Below, in pieces: positions 1 to 9,459 of a stretch of 44,409 nucleotides of DNA. Location: the NCBI GenBank assembly GCA_022925895.1, contig JAKSYS010000521.1, positions 1-44,409 of the forward strand, read 5' to 3'. Below the pieces are notes generated by a model. That model was not told where the DNA came from. It did no database searches and was given only the letters and a program-made list of their open reading frames with translations. The position numbers were made by a program, and so were the translations under genes. This stretch comes from Fragilaria crotonensis. Its lineage: Eukaryota > Bacillariophyta > Fragilariophyceae > Fragilariales > Fragilariaceae. Within the stretch, counting starts at the first letter, position 1. The number at the start of each line of letters is the position of its first letter.

Positions 1-166
1 GAAGTCTGCGATGTTTGCGCGCGTAACCAAACACCATGCTTGATCGCAATTTGATGTCCCGTTTGATCATCAAATAAAATTGTGAATATAGTCTACATAT
101 CAAAATACTATACTGCAATACTGCTAAACCAGTACACACATCAACATAAACAGAGAACTGGACAGC

Positions 167-1569
167 ATGAGCGTACGTCAAGCGTTGATTCTTCTGTTCG
201 CATCAACGTCGAGTTCGGCCTTTTCCTTCGCCACTGCGTCGTCCTTCGATAAGACATCGTCATCGATACCGGTATCTGCTTCTCTCATGACTTTGGGTGC
301 TTCTTCTGCTGCTGCTAGTGTCAGTGCTGCAACTGATACAATCAGTTACTACCTCGATGACGTCCCAATGGGTCCTCCCGATGCGATTCTAGGCATCGCA
401 CAGGCCTTCCGCACTTGTACTGACGAACGCAAGGTTAATGTTTGTGTTGGAGCCTACCGCGATGAGAACGGTCAACCCTGGGTGTTGCCTTCAGTGCGAG
501 CTGCCGAACTCAAGATGATGCAAGATGGTGAAAATAAGGAATATCTTCCCATTGAAGGGGATGCACAATTCATTGAAAAGGCTTTACAATTCGCCTACGG
601 TTCTGGTGACGATGCTGCTCCTCTCGAACGTTTGGCGGCTGTCCAGACCTTGAGTGGGACAGGTGCGTGTCGCATCGGTGGGACGTTCTTGGCACGGTTC
701 CTCCCTGCCACGACCAAGATTTACATTCCAGTCCCAACCTGGGGAAATCACTGGAATATCATGGCCGATGCCGGTCTTGCAGCCGAACCGTACCGGTACT
801 ATTCTCGCGCCACCAATGGACTCGATTATGACGGTATGATGCAAGATATTGAAGCTGCCGAAGATGGGAGTGTCATTCTTCTTCATGCATGTGCTCACAA
901 TCCGACTGGATGTGACCCTACTCATGAGCAGTGGAAGGATCTCTGTACCTTGATGCAAAAGAAGAAACATATTGCCTTTTCGACTCGGCCTATCAAGGCT
1001 TTGCCTCCGGCGATGCCGAACAAGATGCCTTTTCCCTTCGATACTTTTGCAGTCAAAATGTTCCCGTTCTCTTGGCGCAATCCTTTGCTAAAAACTTTGG
1101 TTTGTACGGCGAACGATGTGGTACCTTTTCCATTCTCTGCTCCTCGCCGGAACAGAAAGAAAAGGTCATGTCTCAATTGAAACTCATCGTCCGTCCCATG
1201 TACAGCAGTCCACCCAAACATGGATCATCGATTGTCAAGACTGTCCTCTCCAACGAAGCCCTGACTGCCGACTATTATCAAGAATGCAAATCCATGGCCG
1301 ATCGCATCCTGGAAATGCGTTCCAAATTTGTTCAAGCGTTGGCCGCTGCAGGATCCACGCACGATTGGTCTCATGTGACGAATCAAATTGGGATGTTTGC
1401 CTTTACCGGAATGTCACCCGATATGGTGACGGAATTGACCGACACGTATGCCATTTATTTGACCAAGGATGGACGTATCAGTGTGGCGGGGTTGAATGAT
1501 GGAAATGTCGACTATGTGGCCAAGGCAGTCCATGCCGTGACGGACGGGAAGAGTATTACTGCAGCGTAA
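167..1569 (+). CDS. Aspartate aminotransferase (PLP fold type I), one frame break
   Basis: Transaminates aspartate and 2-oxoglutarate to oxaloacetate and glutamate. It begins at the ATG at 167. The first ~30 residues are a hydrophobic, Ser/Ala-rich leader with an SSAFSFA stretch, compatible with an ASAFAP-type plastid presequence, though a mitochondrial location is not excluded. The body matches class I AATs: VGAYRDENG near the N-terminus, HNPTG, then FDSAYQGFASGD (PLP-binding Asp and Tyr, about residues 273-276), the Schiff-base Lys in AQSFAKNFGLY (about residue 309), and GRISVAGLN with the substrate Arg near the end. The frame changes from 2 to 1 at 977-981. One extra T in the TTTT run would give AFFDSAYQGFA and a continuous protein of about 467 residues. 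No other damage is visible, so a homopolymer under-call or a very recent mutation is more likely than an old pseudogene. Confidence 0.93.
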
Positions 1570-1914
1570 ATCGCGTTTAGGCGAACCTTATACATACATG
1601 GATTTTCTCAAGAACATATGGTGGTCATCAGTGAAAAAAGTTGGTATTGTATTTTGTGATTCGGTTTTGCTTTGTAGAGTGGCACATGCGTTCCAGACGA
1701 GGAGCCATGTCGCTATAGGGGCGACTCATAAGCATGGAGATGTTGATACCGTTGATATCATTTTTACGGAAGAAAATTAGATCGTTAAACTGCACACCGA
1801 CGCTTCAGTTCCCCTTACAAGCCCAACATTGCCAAGACAGCAATTGCCACACAGCACTTCAATGGGGGCTCGGATCTGAAAATTCGTCAATAGTGGTCCA
1901 CAAAGTCTAAAGTG
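1570..1914. other. Intergenic, convergent 3' ends
   Basis: This is the short gap between the stop of the aminotransferase and the stop of the oppositely oriented glycosylase. A 60-codon open frame at 1598-1780 has no recognisable similarity and looks like chance. It presumably holds both 3' untranslated regions; no RNA gene or repeat was seen. Confidence 0.6.
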
Positions 1915-3112
1915 CTAAGTCTTTGGACTTGATCGCTTGGACCTGCGAGCGGGATGTGCAACTATTTTTCGTTTCTTGTCTTCAGTCGCAACCGAGATAT
2001 TCTCTTCCTTGATCGACGTTTTCCCTTTTTTCTTGTCCCCAACACTTGTCCTCTTTTTCCCCTTTTTACCGCGTTCACCTTCCCCGTCATCTTCATTATC
2101 CTTGATTGTTGCTTTCACTTTCTTGAGCTTTTGAATGGATGGAACAATGGCAGCAGTCCGAGCACGTGTGATTAAAAACTCCACGACTCTGCCTTGTGAA
2201 TCCTTCACGACGGTCGATGGACTATTTGATTTCCTCCACCGTACATGAAAAATCCAATCACTGGGAAAGTCATCTCCACGAACCAAACAATCAATGGCAG
2301 TTACCAGTATCGTCTTCAAGTTGTCCAGCAACGTACGGACCTGACTTTCCGATAGGTGTGTCTGTTCGGGATGTACTTTCGATTGGTACAAAACTTCATC
2401 AGCAATCCAATTCCCTACTAATGACACGCTTTTGATCCAGCAAAATTGTTTTAATGGCAACACGCTGATTCGTCAGTTGGCGAAGAAACTTTTGACGTGC
2501 ATCCTCAGTGTCGACGGTTGTAGTGGCAGTGTCAGTGTCGGCAGTGGCAGTGGAACTGCTTCCCGTCAATACCGACAAGGCATCGGGTGCCAACTCACCA
2601 AAGCCACTTTCGAGTGATGCTTTGAACGCTACCCAACCAAATCGTCGTGGATCACTAAAGCATGCTTCGTGTGATCCACATTGGAATTTAATAAATGTAT
2701 GTTTTGGTGGGTATTCTTCAACTTCGTCATCGTCGTCATTATCATTGTCGTCACGCGACCGCTCCATGGATTTCAATGTGAGGACTCGGTTTGGAGTCGA
2801 TATCCTGCCCGTCATTCCCATGTGAAGGAAGAGATAAAAGCATTCCAATTTCGTGTTTGTACTTTTATCCTTGCCACCCACACCCTGAAGGATCATACAC
2901 ATTAGTTTTCCCTTGCGCTGTACATCGACGAGGTACACATGATTGCTCAAGTGTAGGACTTCTTCTTTTCGGACAAAGTATCGATGTGGCTTTTTGGCAC
3001 CATCCGCATTCGTCGCATCCAGAGGGATCAATTCAATGGTGAGAGCTGTCGATGTCGAGACAAGTGGAAGCAACAAACGACGAAAGCTTTCAACTTCAGG
3101 CAGTTCGGGCAT
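1915..3112 (-). CDS. Formamidopyrimidine-DNA glycosylase (plant/fungal zincless FPG type), one frame break
   Basis: Base-excision repair enzyme that removes oxidised purines and cleaves the strand by beta/delta elimination. The ATG at 3112 gives MPELPEVE, with the catalytic Pro2 and Glu3. MGMTGR, DPRRFGW and the helix-two-turn-helix GNWIADEVLYQ follow. As in plant FPG, the C-terminal half (FPSDWIFHVRW, RTAAIVPSIQKL) has no zinc-finger cysteines. A Lys-rich tail of about 60 residues (KKGKKR, KKRK, RRSKRS) looks like a nuclear localisation or DNA-contact extension. The reading frame breaks near 2410-2420, between LLDQKRVIS and VGNWIADE. A missing GT dinucleotide (AGTGTAGGG reduced to AGTAGGG) would restore a loop of normal length. 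Low-complexity D/E and T/V insertions occur within the N-domain. Confidence 0.9.
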
Positions 3113-3726
3113 GGTTGCGAAAACAAAAAACGAAAAGAGGAAATGATATCGTCATATATATATATAGTAAAGTGCACATTCATGTGTGCGTCATGCGTGC
3201 TAGGCTCGCAATTCTGTTTCGCCGCGCAGCACACTCTAGTAGAGCGAGACAGTTTGACTCGAGAACTCCCGGAAACGGCGTACCCTGGCATGCGAGAACG
3301 TCCACGTTTCCTTAACTGTAGAATGTGATATCCTTGCCGGCCTGCGCGACAGTTTGGTTCAATCAAGATATTTGATATATGAATATACATACTCAAATAT
3401 ATATGTACGGAGTACTTCGTTCGGAGTATGATAGCGTACAAGTATACTTGTGGTATAGTTTATAGTTCACGCACGTTGTTCGTTCGAGTCATACACATGC
3501 TGTCGTATGCAACAATTTCTCGAACTTGCAGTACAAACACACACAGTACAAGGTACTCTACCGGTAGTACTCCTGTACGCTACTATACAATACCATTTAA
3601 TTGCTCATACTACATTGATGGCCCCATGGCCGATGCGACAACAACGCGTTTTGGAACAACTGTTTGCCGGAAACCCCATCATCTGCCTATCATCATCATC
3701 ATCATCATCAGCAGTACTGGTACATG
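3113..3726. promoter_or_regulatory. Shared upstream region of divergent glycosylase and glycosyltransferase
   Basis: A head-to-head gap of about 610 bp between two starts. It contains an AT run (TCATATATATATATAG near 3152) and a cluster of GTAC-bearing palindromic elements around 3405-3435 (TACGGAGTACTTCG, TTCGGAGTATG) and 3550-3595 (GGTAC, ACCGGTAGTAC, TGTACG). Open frames across it are short and carry no domain. A His-run coding appearance at 3690-3715 is a CAT microsatellite upstream of the chosen start. Confidence 0.5.
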
Positions 3727-5085
3727 ATGGTGCAACGATCGTTTGTAACAGCTGCCATTGCTTCTTTCATGGCATTTCTGTTGGTTTGTGTTTACATACC
3801 GAATCTGTTTCGAGCGATTGCTGCACTACCGGCATCACCTACACCACCTAGTAGAAGTAGCGACCAACACCGTGTTCGTCCTCATTCTCAGTTGCTAAAG
3901 CCAGTGCCCTTGAAAAATGTTGTTGTTAGTCGTGTTGCGGATGAAGTTGAAAATGTAACAAATATCACAATCGCAACAGAACCAAAGAAGAATAGAAAAC
4001 GTCGCAAACACAAACAAGCAGCACTCGACAACACCAACAATAACAACAACAGTTCCAGTACAATTTTGCTATCACGACAAATCTATCGCGGACCACTGAC
4101 ACAGCCCAATACACTCAATGATTTGAATAAAACAAAAATTGTGGGTTTCATTAGCGGTGGATATTCCAGAATTGGAAGACTATGGTACAATCGTTTGGAA
4201 ACGTTGGGCTACAACAATCATTACATCATTTGTACGGATAACGAAACTTGCAATTCGTTTCGGCAGGATGATACAAGTATTAGTACTCAACAACAATATC
4301 GCACAGAAGCCAGTTTCATACCACCTGAACCATCCAAATACGCAACACTACGATATGCCAAAAAACTACGACATCGAGTCCTAATGATGTTTGCTCATCG
4401 ATGGGTGTACCTCTTGGAACAGCTGAAACTTGGAAATCACATTTTGCTGACGGACGTGGACAATATCTTTACTTCCTATTATGATATGAACCAATTGGAA
4501 CAATCCGAATACGATGTATATCACGCACTCGAAACCAAACATCCCACAGATGTCTTTCATCATCAAGGATTTGTCTTTTGTGGTGGCATGGCATGGTTCC
4601 GTTCGTCACCTCGGACCATTCGATACATTGAAGAAATGGTTCATCGGTGTGGTATGGAATGTGACGATCAAGTCCTACTGAATCAGATACTGGCGTATGA
4701 TCTTGGCATGCAATGGAATCGAACTGGAGCGGAACATAAGGAAGTGACGACTCATACTGACGATACCAATGTAACGATTGATGGTTTAGGAAATCATTTT
4801 GATCGCATCGTTGGAATCGTCACCAAGGGATTCACGGGGTACAGTGAGGCTATTGGACTCAAGATTCAAGTTTGGGATCGTGATTTTGCCTATCGTGGCA
4901 AGGCAGATCCATCCATTTGTCCTGTCCACAACTGGGTGTCCATGCCATTCGTCACTGTCATTACTCGAGCCGAAACCATGGCAGCGAAAGAACGGTCCTT
5001 CCGTGTTTGGGATCAGCACTGTCCCAACGAGTACACGAATTTAACACGTGGGATTTCACAAAAACCAGTTGCAAGCAAATCATGA
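3727..5085 (+). CDS. Type II membrane glycosyltransferase, PF03407-like, single catalytic domain
   Basis: Predicted Golgi nucleotide-sugar glycosyltransferase of 452 residues. I chose the ATG at 3727 because it aligns with the start of the paralogue at 9460 (MVQRSF...LLVCVYIPNL), which makes the six-codon His run upstream untranslated. A signal-anchor helix occupies about residues 8-30. A basic stem with NVTNIT sequons and KNRKRRKHK runs to about residue 120. The catalytic domain opens with TKIVGFISGGYSRIGRLWYNRLETLGY. The metal/nucleotide DxD is HILLTDVDNIF (Asp243-Asp245), followed by HQGFVFCGGMAWFRSSP and CDDQVLLNQIL (about residues 312-322). These are the signatures of the Nucleotid_trans family (GT77-type enzymes); donor and acceptor sugars cannot be told. 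Many NxT/S sites are present. It is a single-domain sister of the triple-domain gene 4.4 kb downstream. Confidence 0.85.
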   Translation: MVQRSFVTAAIASFMAFLLVCVYIPNLFRAIAALPASPTPPSRSSDQHRVRPHSQLLKPVPLKNVVVSRVADEVENVTNITIATEPKKNRKRRKHKQAALDNTNNNNNSSSTILLSRQIYRGPLTQPNTLNDLNKTKIVGFISGGYSRIGRLWYNRLETLGYNNHYIICTDNETCNSFRQDDTSISTQQQYRTEASFIPPEPSKYATLRYAKKLRHRVLMMFAHRWVYLLEQLKLGNHILLTDVDNIFTSYYDMNQLEQSEYDVYHALETKHPTDVFHHQGFVFCGGMAWFRSSPRTIRYIEEMVHRCGMECDDQVLLNQILAYDLGMQWNRTGAEHKEVTTHTDDTNVTIDGLGNHFDRIVGIVTKGFTGYSEAIGLKIQVWDRDFAYRGKADPSICPVHNWVSMPFVTVITRAETMAAKERSFRVWDQHCPNEYTNLTRGISQKPVASKS

Positions 5086-5149
5086 GGATTCGGATTTCGT
5101 TTGGACACTAATGGTTCCAAATCCAGGGCAAACTCTGAGGCACAATCAA

Positions 5150-5500
5150 CAGATTTTGTTGGAGCGACTTTATGCGTTGTCATGATGACCATCGTCCTTT
5201 CAACAAGAGAATTGAGCCCAACAATACAGTTTCGTTGTTGAAAGTTCTTGACCTTCAGCCAGGGAGCTTCAATTGTTCCTGTTTTTCGTAGACACGCGAA
5301 AGCCGTGGGGTTGTAAAAGGATTCCAATACCCCTGAGTCAGTCCTTACCAAATAGCTCTATGATGCTGTGAACTACCATGCAATACGAGAGGCTGCTGCT
5401 GTCGGGATTTCGGGAGTGGAGACGGAAGACAATATGATGAAACTCACCGATGGCCTTACTAGCCATGGTCGTAGTAACTGACCGTCGGCGTGTGTTATTT
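5150..5500 (+). mobile_element. Decayed Ty1/copia retrotransposon fragment (RNase H C-terminus)
   Basis: Read on the plus strand with frame breaks and stops, this stretch gives NTPESVLTK (about 5323-5350) followed by AVNYHAIREAAAVGI and ETEDNMMKLTDGLTS (about 5373-5465). That is the characteristic end of copia RNase H, whose usual form is NPE..L.KKH.AI.YH..REAVAAGI....E.TE.NLADLLTK. An in-frame stop and altered active residues show it is dead. The upstream part of the integrase/RT polyprotein is not recognisable and I could not identify LTRs. It lies between the single glycosyltransferase and GatA. Confidence 0.65.
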
Positions 5501-6106
5501 GGTTCGATCATGTCCAATTTCTGAGAAATGAGTGTCGGTGATGACTGATGGCCCTATGTTATCAATTGCATTGATACCGCCTGCACGCTACAAGATGAGC
5601 TGCGCGGGTTATTGTTCATGCTGTCGTCGTGACTTCAAGGCATTGCAAGTTATCGTTAACCTGCGCCATATCCTATATTATGCTAGTGCCAAACGGCGGC
5701 ACTTATAGTCACTTTGAGCCCGACAACGCCATTCCCTTGGAAATTCCATCACACTCGGAGGGCAATCCTAAATCACTAACGAACGTCTTGCCTGGAAGGA
5801 ACCTATTGGAATCAAATCGTCCTGTTTTGTAACAGAAAGGGATGCTGACGTCGCCAGCGATACTCCGTCCAAGGCAAGAGTAGATGGAGGGAGCACTACC
5901 AAGGCTACTCCGACAGAGCCCTGCTTGTAGTGGTTCCAGAGTCACTTGTCGGGTCACGTCGTGGCGATGATGATTGTGATGGTGGTAGTGAAAGGCATAG
6001 AGAAGGGCATTTCGATGCAATGACGACAGGGATAAGATGTACTCGGAATACTTCTCAGCGGAGTAGTCCGTAGCAAATGAATACCGATAGATCTCGGTCG
6101 GTACCA
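5501..6106. other. Intergenic, no recognisable gene
   Basis: About 600 bp downstream of the copia relic and downstream of the GatA stop. Open frames exist on both strands (the longest is 135 codons on the minus strand at 5709-6116, overlapping the GatA end), but none starts with a convincing ATG in context and none shows a domain. It may be residual transposon sequence. Confidence 0.4.
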
Positions 6107-7678
6107 CTACCGGCAATCCTCCGTGGAAGCAACGCTACGTTGAAGCTCAGCAGCCACCTCGAGAACTTTTTCATCAGAACTCCCAACTATCTGAAGTCCA
6201 ACTGGTTTGTGTACATCTCTTGACCAGGGAATGGATATAGCAGGTAAACATGCCAAACTTACAGGAACTGTAAAAACATCGTTTGCAAACATTCCTGTGG
6301 GATCCAAATCAGTTGAGTTTGGGAATGACAAGCACGTGGGTGTCAGAAGGACATCTACTGTATCCAACGCCTGCCTCATTTGTTTCGACACTTGGGCACG
6401 AATTGTCGATGCCGCTTCGTAATGAGTGTGAAATCGATCTGACGACAACACCGATGTTCCGCTCAAGATTCGTCGTAGAACTTCCTGGCCGAACCCCACA
6501 CTTCGGGTTGTTGCGTATTTACTCTCCAACACTGACAAATCATCAAGAGTGGTGTGTGTACTTCCCCTTTGATCTGATAATCCATATCGTAGGCCATCGT
6601 ATCGACTGAGGTTTGAACTTGCTTCGGCACTTGCAATAATGTAGTAGGTTGCAAGCGATGCTCGAATCATGTCACTCGAAATCACACTGCTTGGTATTTC
6701 AACCAGCGTGGCACCATTTTGTTGCAGATATCTAGCTGCGTCGGCCCACGCATCCAGGATTTCTTTGGGGCAACCGTCCACAGAAAAGGCGGAAGGAATA
6801 CCAACCAGCAAACTTTTGCGATCGTTCGTAACAGTCTGGTGTGCATGCGAGACTGTTGAATCTGTAACGCTCTCTTGCTTGTCAAGTTCCATCTGATGCA
6901 TAATAATAGCCATACACTCGGCGGTAGGAGCGAGGCATCCTATAGTGTCCAGGGATGAAGCATAGCTAACTAGGCCTTTCCTGGATAGTCTACCAATGGA
7001 TGGTTTAAAGCCAGATATGCCACACCATGCAGCAGGCAATCGAATGGAACCGCCTGTATCGGAAGCCAACGACACGATGGATGATCCGTGTGCCACAGAC
7101 GCAGCGGATCCACATGATGAACCGCCGGCATACCAAATGTCCATTTCGTCCGTTGCGACCATGTGGTCCTCGAGAATTGCATCGTGAGATTTTTTGATTT
7201 CTTGTTGCCATTGATCGTATGATCTTTCTGAGATTGTCATGAGAGGAATCGGGTTCTTAGTAAAATTGCTGGTTCCTTCACCAAGATTAGTGCCCAAACT
7301 GCCCATTCCAAATTCGTCCATCTGAGTAGTACCGATAACTATCGCACCAGCGGATCTTAGAATTCGCACAACGTCGGCATCGTAGCCACAGGAAACACCA
7401 GTGGCCAGCATACGGCTTGATGCCGTGAGAGGCATCTCTCTCACTGCCAAATTCGCTTTGATGGATATCGGGATACCCGCTAGCGGTCCCTCACTCTTGT
7501 CAACTTGCTCCAAAATGAATTCCTTGGAATTCAAATGTGTAAAAGCGTTCAACCCCCATCGTTCCTCTCCTGCCACTGCCAATGAATGACAATACGTGAC
7601 CAGTTCTTGTTTCGTTATCCGACCGCTAGCAATCAAATGTTGCGCCAGAGACACTGTCAATCTTGATGTTCTTGTCAT
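6107..7678 (-). CDS. gatA: Glutamyl-tRNA(Gln) amidotransferase subunit A (amidase signature family)
   Basis: Organellar GatCAB subunit that hydrolyses glutamine and supplies ammonia to convert Glu-tRNA(Gln) to Gln-tRNA(Gln). I take the ATG at 7678 (MTRTSRLTVS, 523 residues) because the open frame upstream has no ATG. The Ser-cisSer-Lys triad is visible: Lys74 in PISIKANL, the GGSSCGSAAS block (about Ser188) and Ser211 in DTGGSIRLPAAWCG. The GatA-specific EASSNLSRYDGLRYG and the C-terminal PVGLQIVG are present. A family-atypical insert of about 35 residues sits just before GGSSCGS (residues ~146-182). The N-terminus lacks an obvious plastid leader, so a mitochondrial, plastid or dual location cannot be settled. 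It is transcribed from the opposite strand between the two glycosyltransferase paralogues. Confidence 0.93.
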   Translation of the reverse strand: MTRTSRLTVSLAQHLIASGRITKQELVTYCHSLAVAGEERWGLNAFTHLNSKEFILEQVDKSEGPLAGIPISIKANLAVREMPLTASSRMLATGVSCGYDADVVRILRSAGAIVIGTTQMDEFGMGSLGTNLGEGTSNFTKNPIPLMTISERSYDQWQQEIKKSHDAILEDHMVATDEMDIWYAGGSSCGSAASVAHGSSIVSLASDTGGSIRLPAAWCGISGFKPSIGRLSRKGLVSYASSLDTIGCLAPTAECMAIIMHQMELDKQESVTDSTVSHAHQTVTNDRKSLLVGIPSAFSVDGCPKEILDAWADAARYLQQNGATLVEIPSSVISSDMIRASLATYYIIASAEASSNLSRYDGLRYGLSDQRGSTHTTLDDLSVLESKYATTRSVGFGQEVLRRILSGTSVLSSDRFHTHYEAASTIRAQVSKQMRQALDTVDVLLTPTCLSFPNSTDLDPTGMFANDVFTVPVSLACLPAISIPWSRDVHKPVGLQIVGSSDEKVLEVAAELQRSVASTEDCR

Positions 7679-8183
7679 GTCTTTATATTGTATAGTATTG
7701 TAATACTCAATGTGCTGTTGTTGATAGCAGATAGTGACTCTTGTCGAAGAGATGTGAAAGGGGCTGTTCGCCCTTCTTGCTCTCGAACAGTACTTGCACT
7801 GGCATGAAACGTTAAAGATAAACACTATTCATATCTGTATATCATACTATGATACTAAAACAGTGTAGCACGGAGCCGTCTGCAATATATATATGGCGAT
7901 ATGATGTACTCAGCGGCAGCACGTAAAATAGAACTGGGATTTTTACTTTATAACTCAGTGTTTGCTAAAGCAGTCCTACAGTATACTTTAGCGTACTGTA
8001 CGGTGTTTAACATCTAGCGAAAACTATACATGGATGGAATGCATCTGATACTCCAAGGATGCGAAATCAAACGTTCTGTGATCTTCTTAAGACGGATCTG
8101 AATGCATTGCTCCAGTAATAACTTTGATCGAGCTTCAGAGCGCCATTCTAGAGATGCGGAATTGGCGTATAACAGCGGGAATA
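7679..8183. other. Upstream region of gatA
   Basis: A/T-rich sequence of 505 bp between the GatA start and the end of the next minus-strand gene. It contains TATAT stretches (around 7885-7895) and several CAGTAT/GTACTG words but no coding signature. Presumably it holds the gatA promoter. Confidence 0.45.
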
Positions 8184-8906
8184 TCAATCCCGATGTTCAC
8201 GCGATTTGTGTTCATCTCTCTCATCCGCATGGATACTTCGAAGCTCTCTACAGGTCGACACTAGACCGGAGAGGAGAGGAAAGAGTGAAAACAATATTAG
8301 AGCAGAAACAACTATGGCAGCCGTGGCATCCGCTTCTTCCGATGTGACCTCGTGCGCAAGGTGGGCAACTGTTGCAGCGATAATCACTGCCAAGCTACGT
8401 AATGTATCAACAAAGACATGCTGCGGGAGAGGGACAAGTGTGAGCACGTCGAAATTAAAAGAAACCTATTCCCTTTGTCCCCCAAACGTACCGTGTAGGC
8501 TGAACACATATTAAGGTTGGCTTCATTGTCACCTCCGTGTTTTTCTTCTTCGTCGCGTTCATCACGCCTTAGACTTTGTCGTCCGTCAACGTCTTCGTTG
8601 GCACTATTTCCAACTTCCTGCTCCAGTGTTGTCATGGCATACGCCACTTCCATGCCTTCCAAGCGATCGTCAAACGCTATATCCTCCATGTCGACGTTGC
8701 AGTGACCCAACACTGCTACTCTGAGTGCTCCCATGCCCAAAACGTTTCGAGGGCGTGGCATACCCGAACAATCGCTTGGCACGGGCGAAGCAAAACAACA
8801 TGTTGACCAGGTCGAGCAAGAGGTTGAGACATGAGAAGATAAGCATGATAGACAAATTTGGCTCCCCTTGCTCGCTTCGATCACGAACTAAATCAAGCAG
8901 TAACAT
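8184..8906 (-). CDS. Possible CDF-family metal transporter, short or degenerate, with intron
   Basis: Reading leftward, three coding pieces join. The first (from ATG 8906) has a membrane helix with NLLLDLVNMLFCFA, resembling the HxxxD helix of zinc transporters but with Asn for His. The second is acidic (DERDEEEKHGG) and ends NMCSAYT. An intron at 8421-8491 (GTACGT...CCGCAG, phase 0, 71 nt) then joins it to HVFVDTLRSLAVIIAA, matching the HxxxD metal-site helix of CDF proteins, followed by another hydrophobic helix and a short charged end. The first-to-second frame change near 8740-8755 could be a one-base indel (giving KRFGMGALRVAVLG) or a tiny intron of about 46 nt. TM1 and a normal cytoplasmic domain are missing, so it is either a truncated relic or part of a gene whose other exons I do not see. 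The family call is tentative. Confidence 0.45.
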
Positions 8907-9459
8907 CTCAACTTAGAGCTAGATCATTTGTCCTGCCGTTAGTTCTAGTTTACGAATATATATAAAGTTGAGAATTACTCCAAGGAAGAGGGGGGTAAGT
9001 CGCGAATACTTTTCGCTGTGCCAGAGCGCACGATACGGTACAAGTACTCGAAGAGTACCTGCGTCCTGCGTATGACCACACCATGACCATTATGACGGTT
9101 CGTACTATGAGGGTGTTCGTGATTCGGAATATATGCAAATAATATTGTTGAAATCAGATCGATGTTTTGTCCCATACACATATATGCTTGGAGTATATGA
9201 TAGGTCCTTTAAGCAGGTGTAAATGCCTTATTCTAAAATACATCGTTGTGAACTCCAATATTAATGTCAGGTTCGTACTGTATGAGGCATCAACATACGC
9301 CAACTATGAACGTCAAACATCATCCTTGAGTACAACTCCGTACGGAGTGCTCCGTACATCATAAATTGTTCCTCCCTTGCCACAAACGCACCATGAATCG
9401 CTCATGGTGGCAAGTGGCAACGAAACGATCTTCTGCTTCTCATAAGCAGTAATCTCACA
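8907..9459. promoter_or_regulatory. Upstream region of the triple glycosyltransferase
   Basis: A non-coding gap of 553 bp. At 9340-9357 it carries an inverted repeat, GTACGGAG-TG-CTCCGTAC, about 100 bp before the start codon of the triple glycosyltransferase, plus TATATAAAG at about 8957-8966. It probably contains promoters for both flanking genes. No small gene was recognised. Confidence 0.45.

Noticed and set aside
3664..3726. N-terminal extension of the first glycosyltransferase with six His
   Set aside because: No ATG opens it. The paralogue starts at the MVQRSF methionine and the His codons are a CAT microsatellite.
5709..6116. 135-codon minus-strand frame after gatA
   Set aside because: Starts without ATG inside gatA in another frame. 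It has a His-rich microsatellite-like stretch and no domain. I also considered a spliced gatA extension, but the gatA end is already complete.
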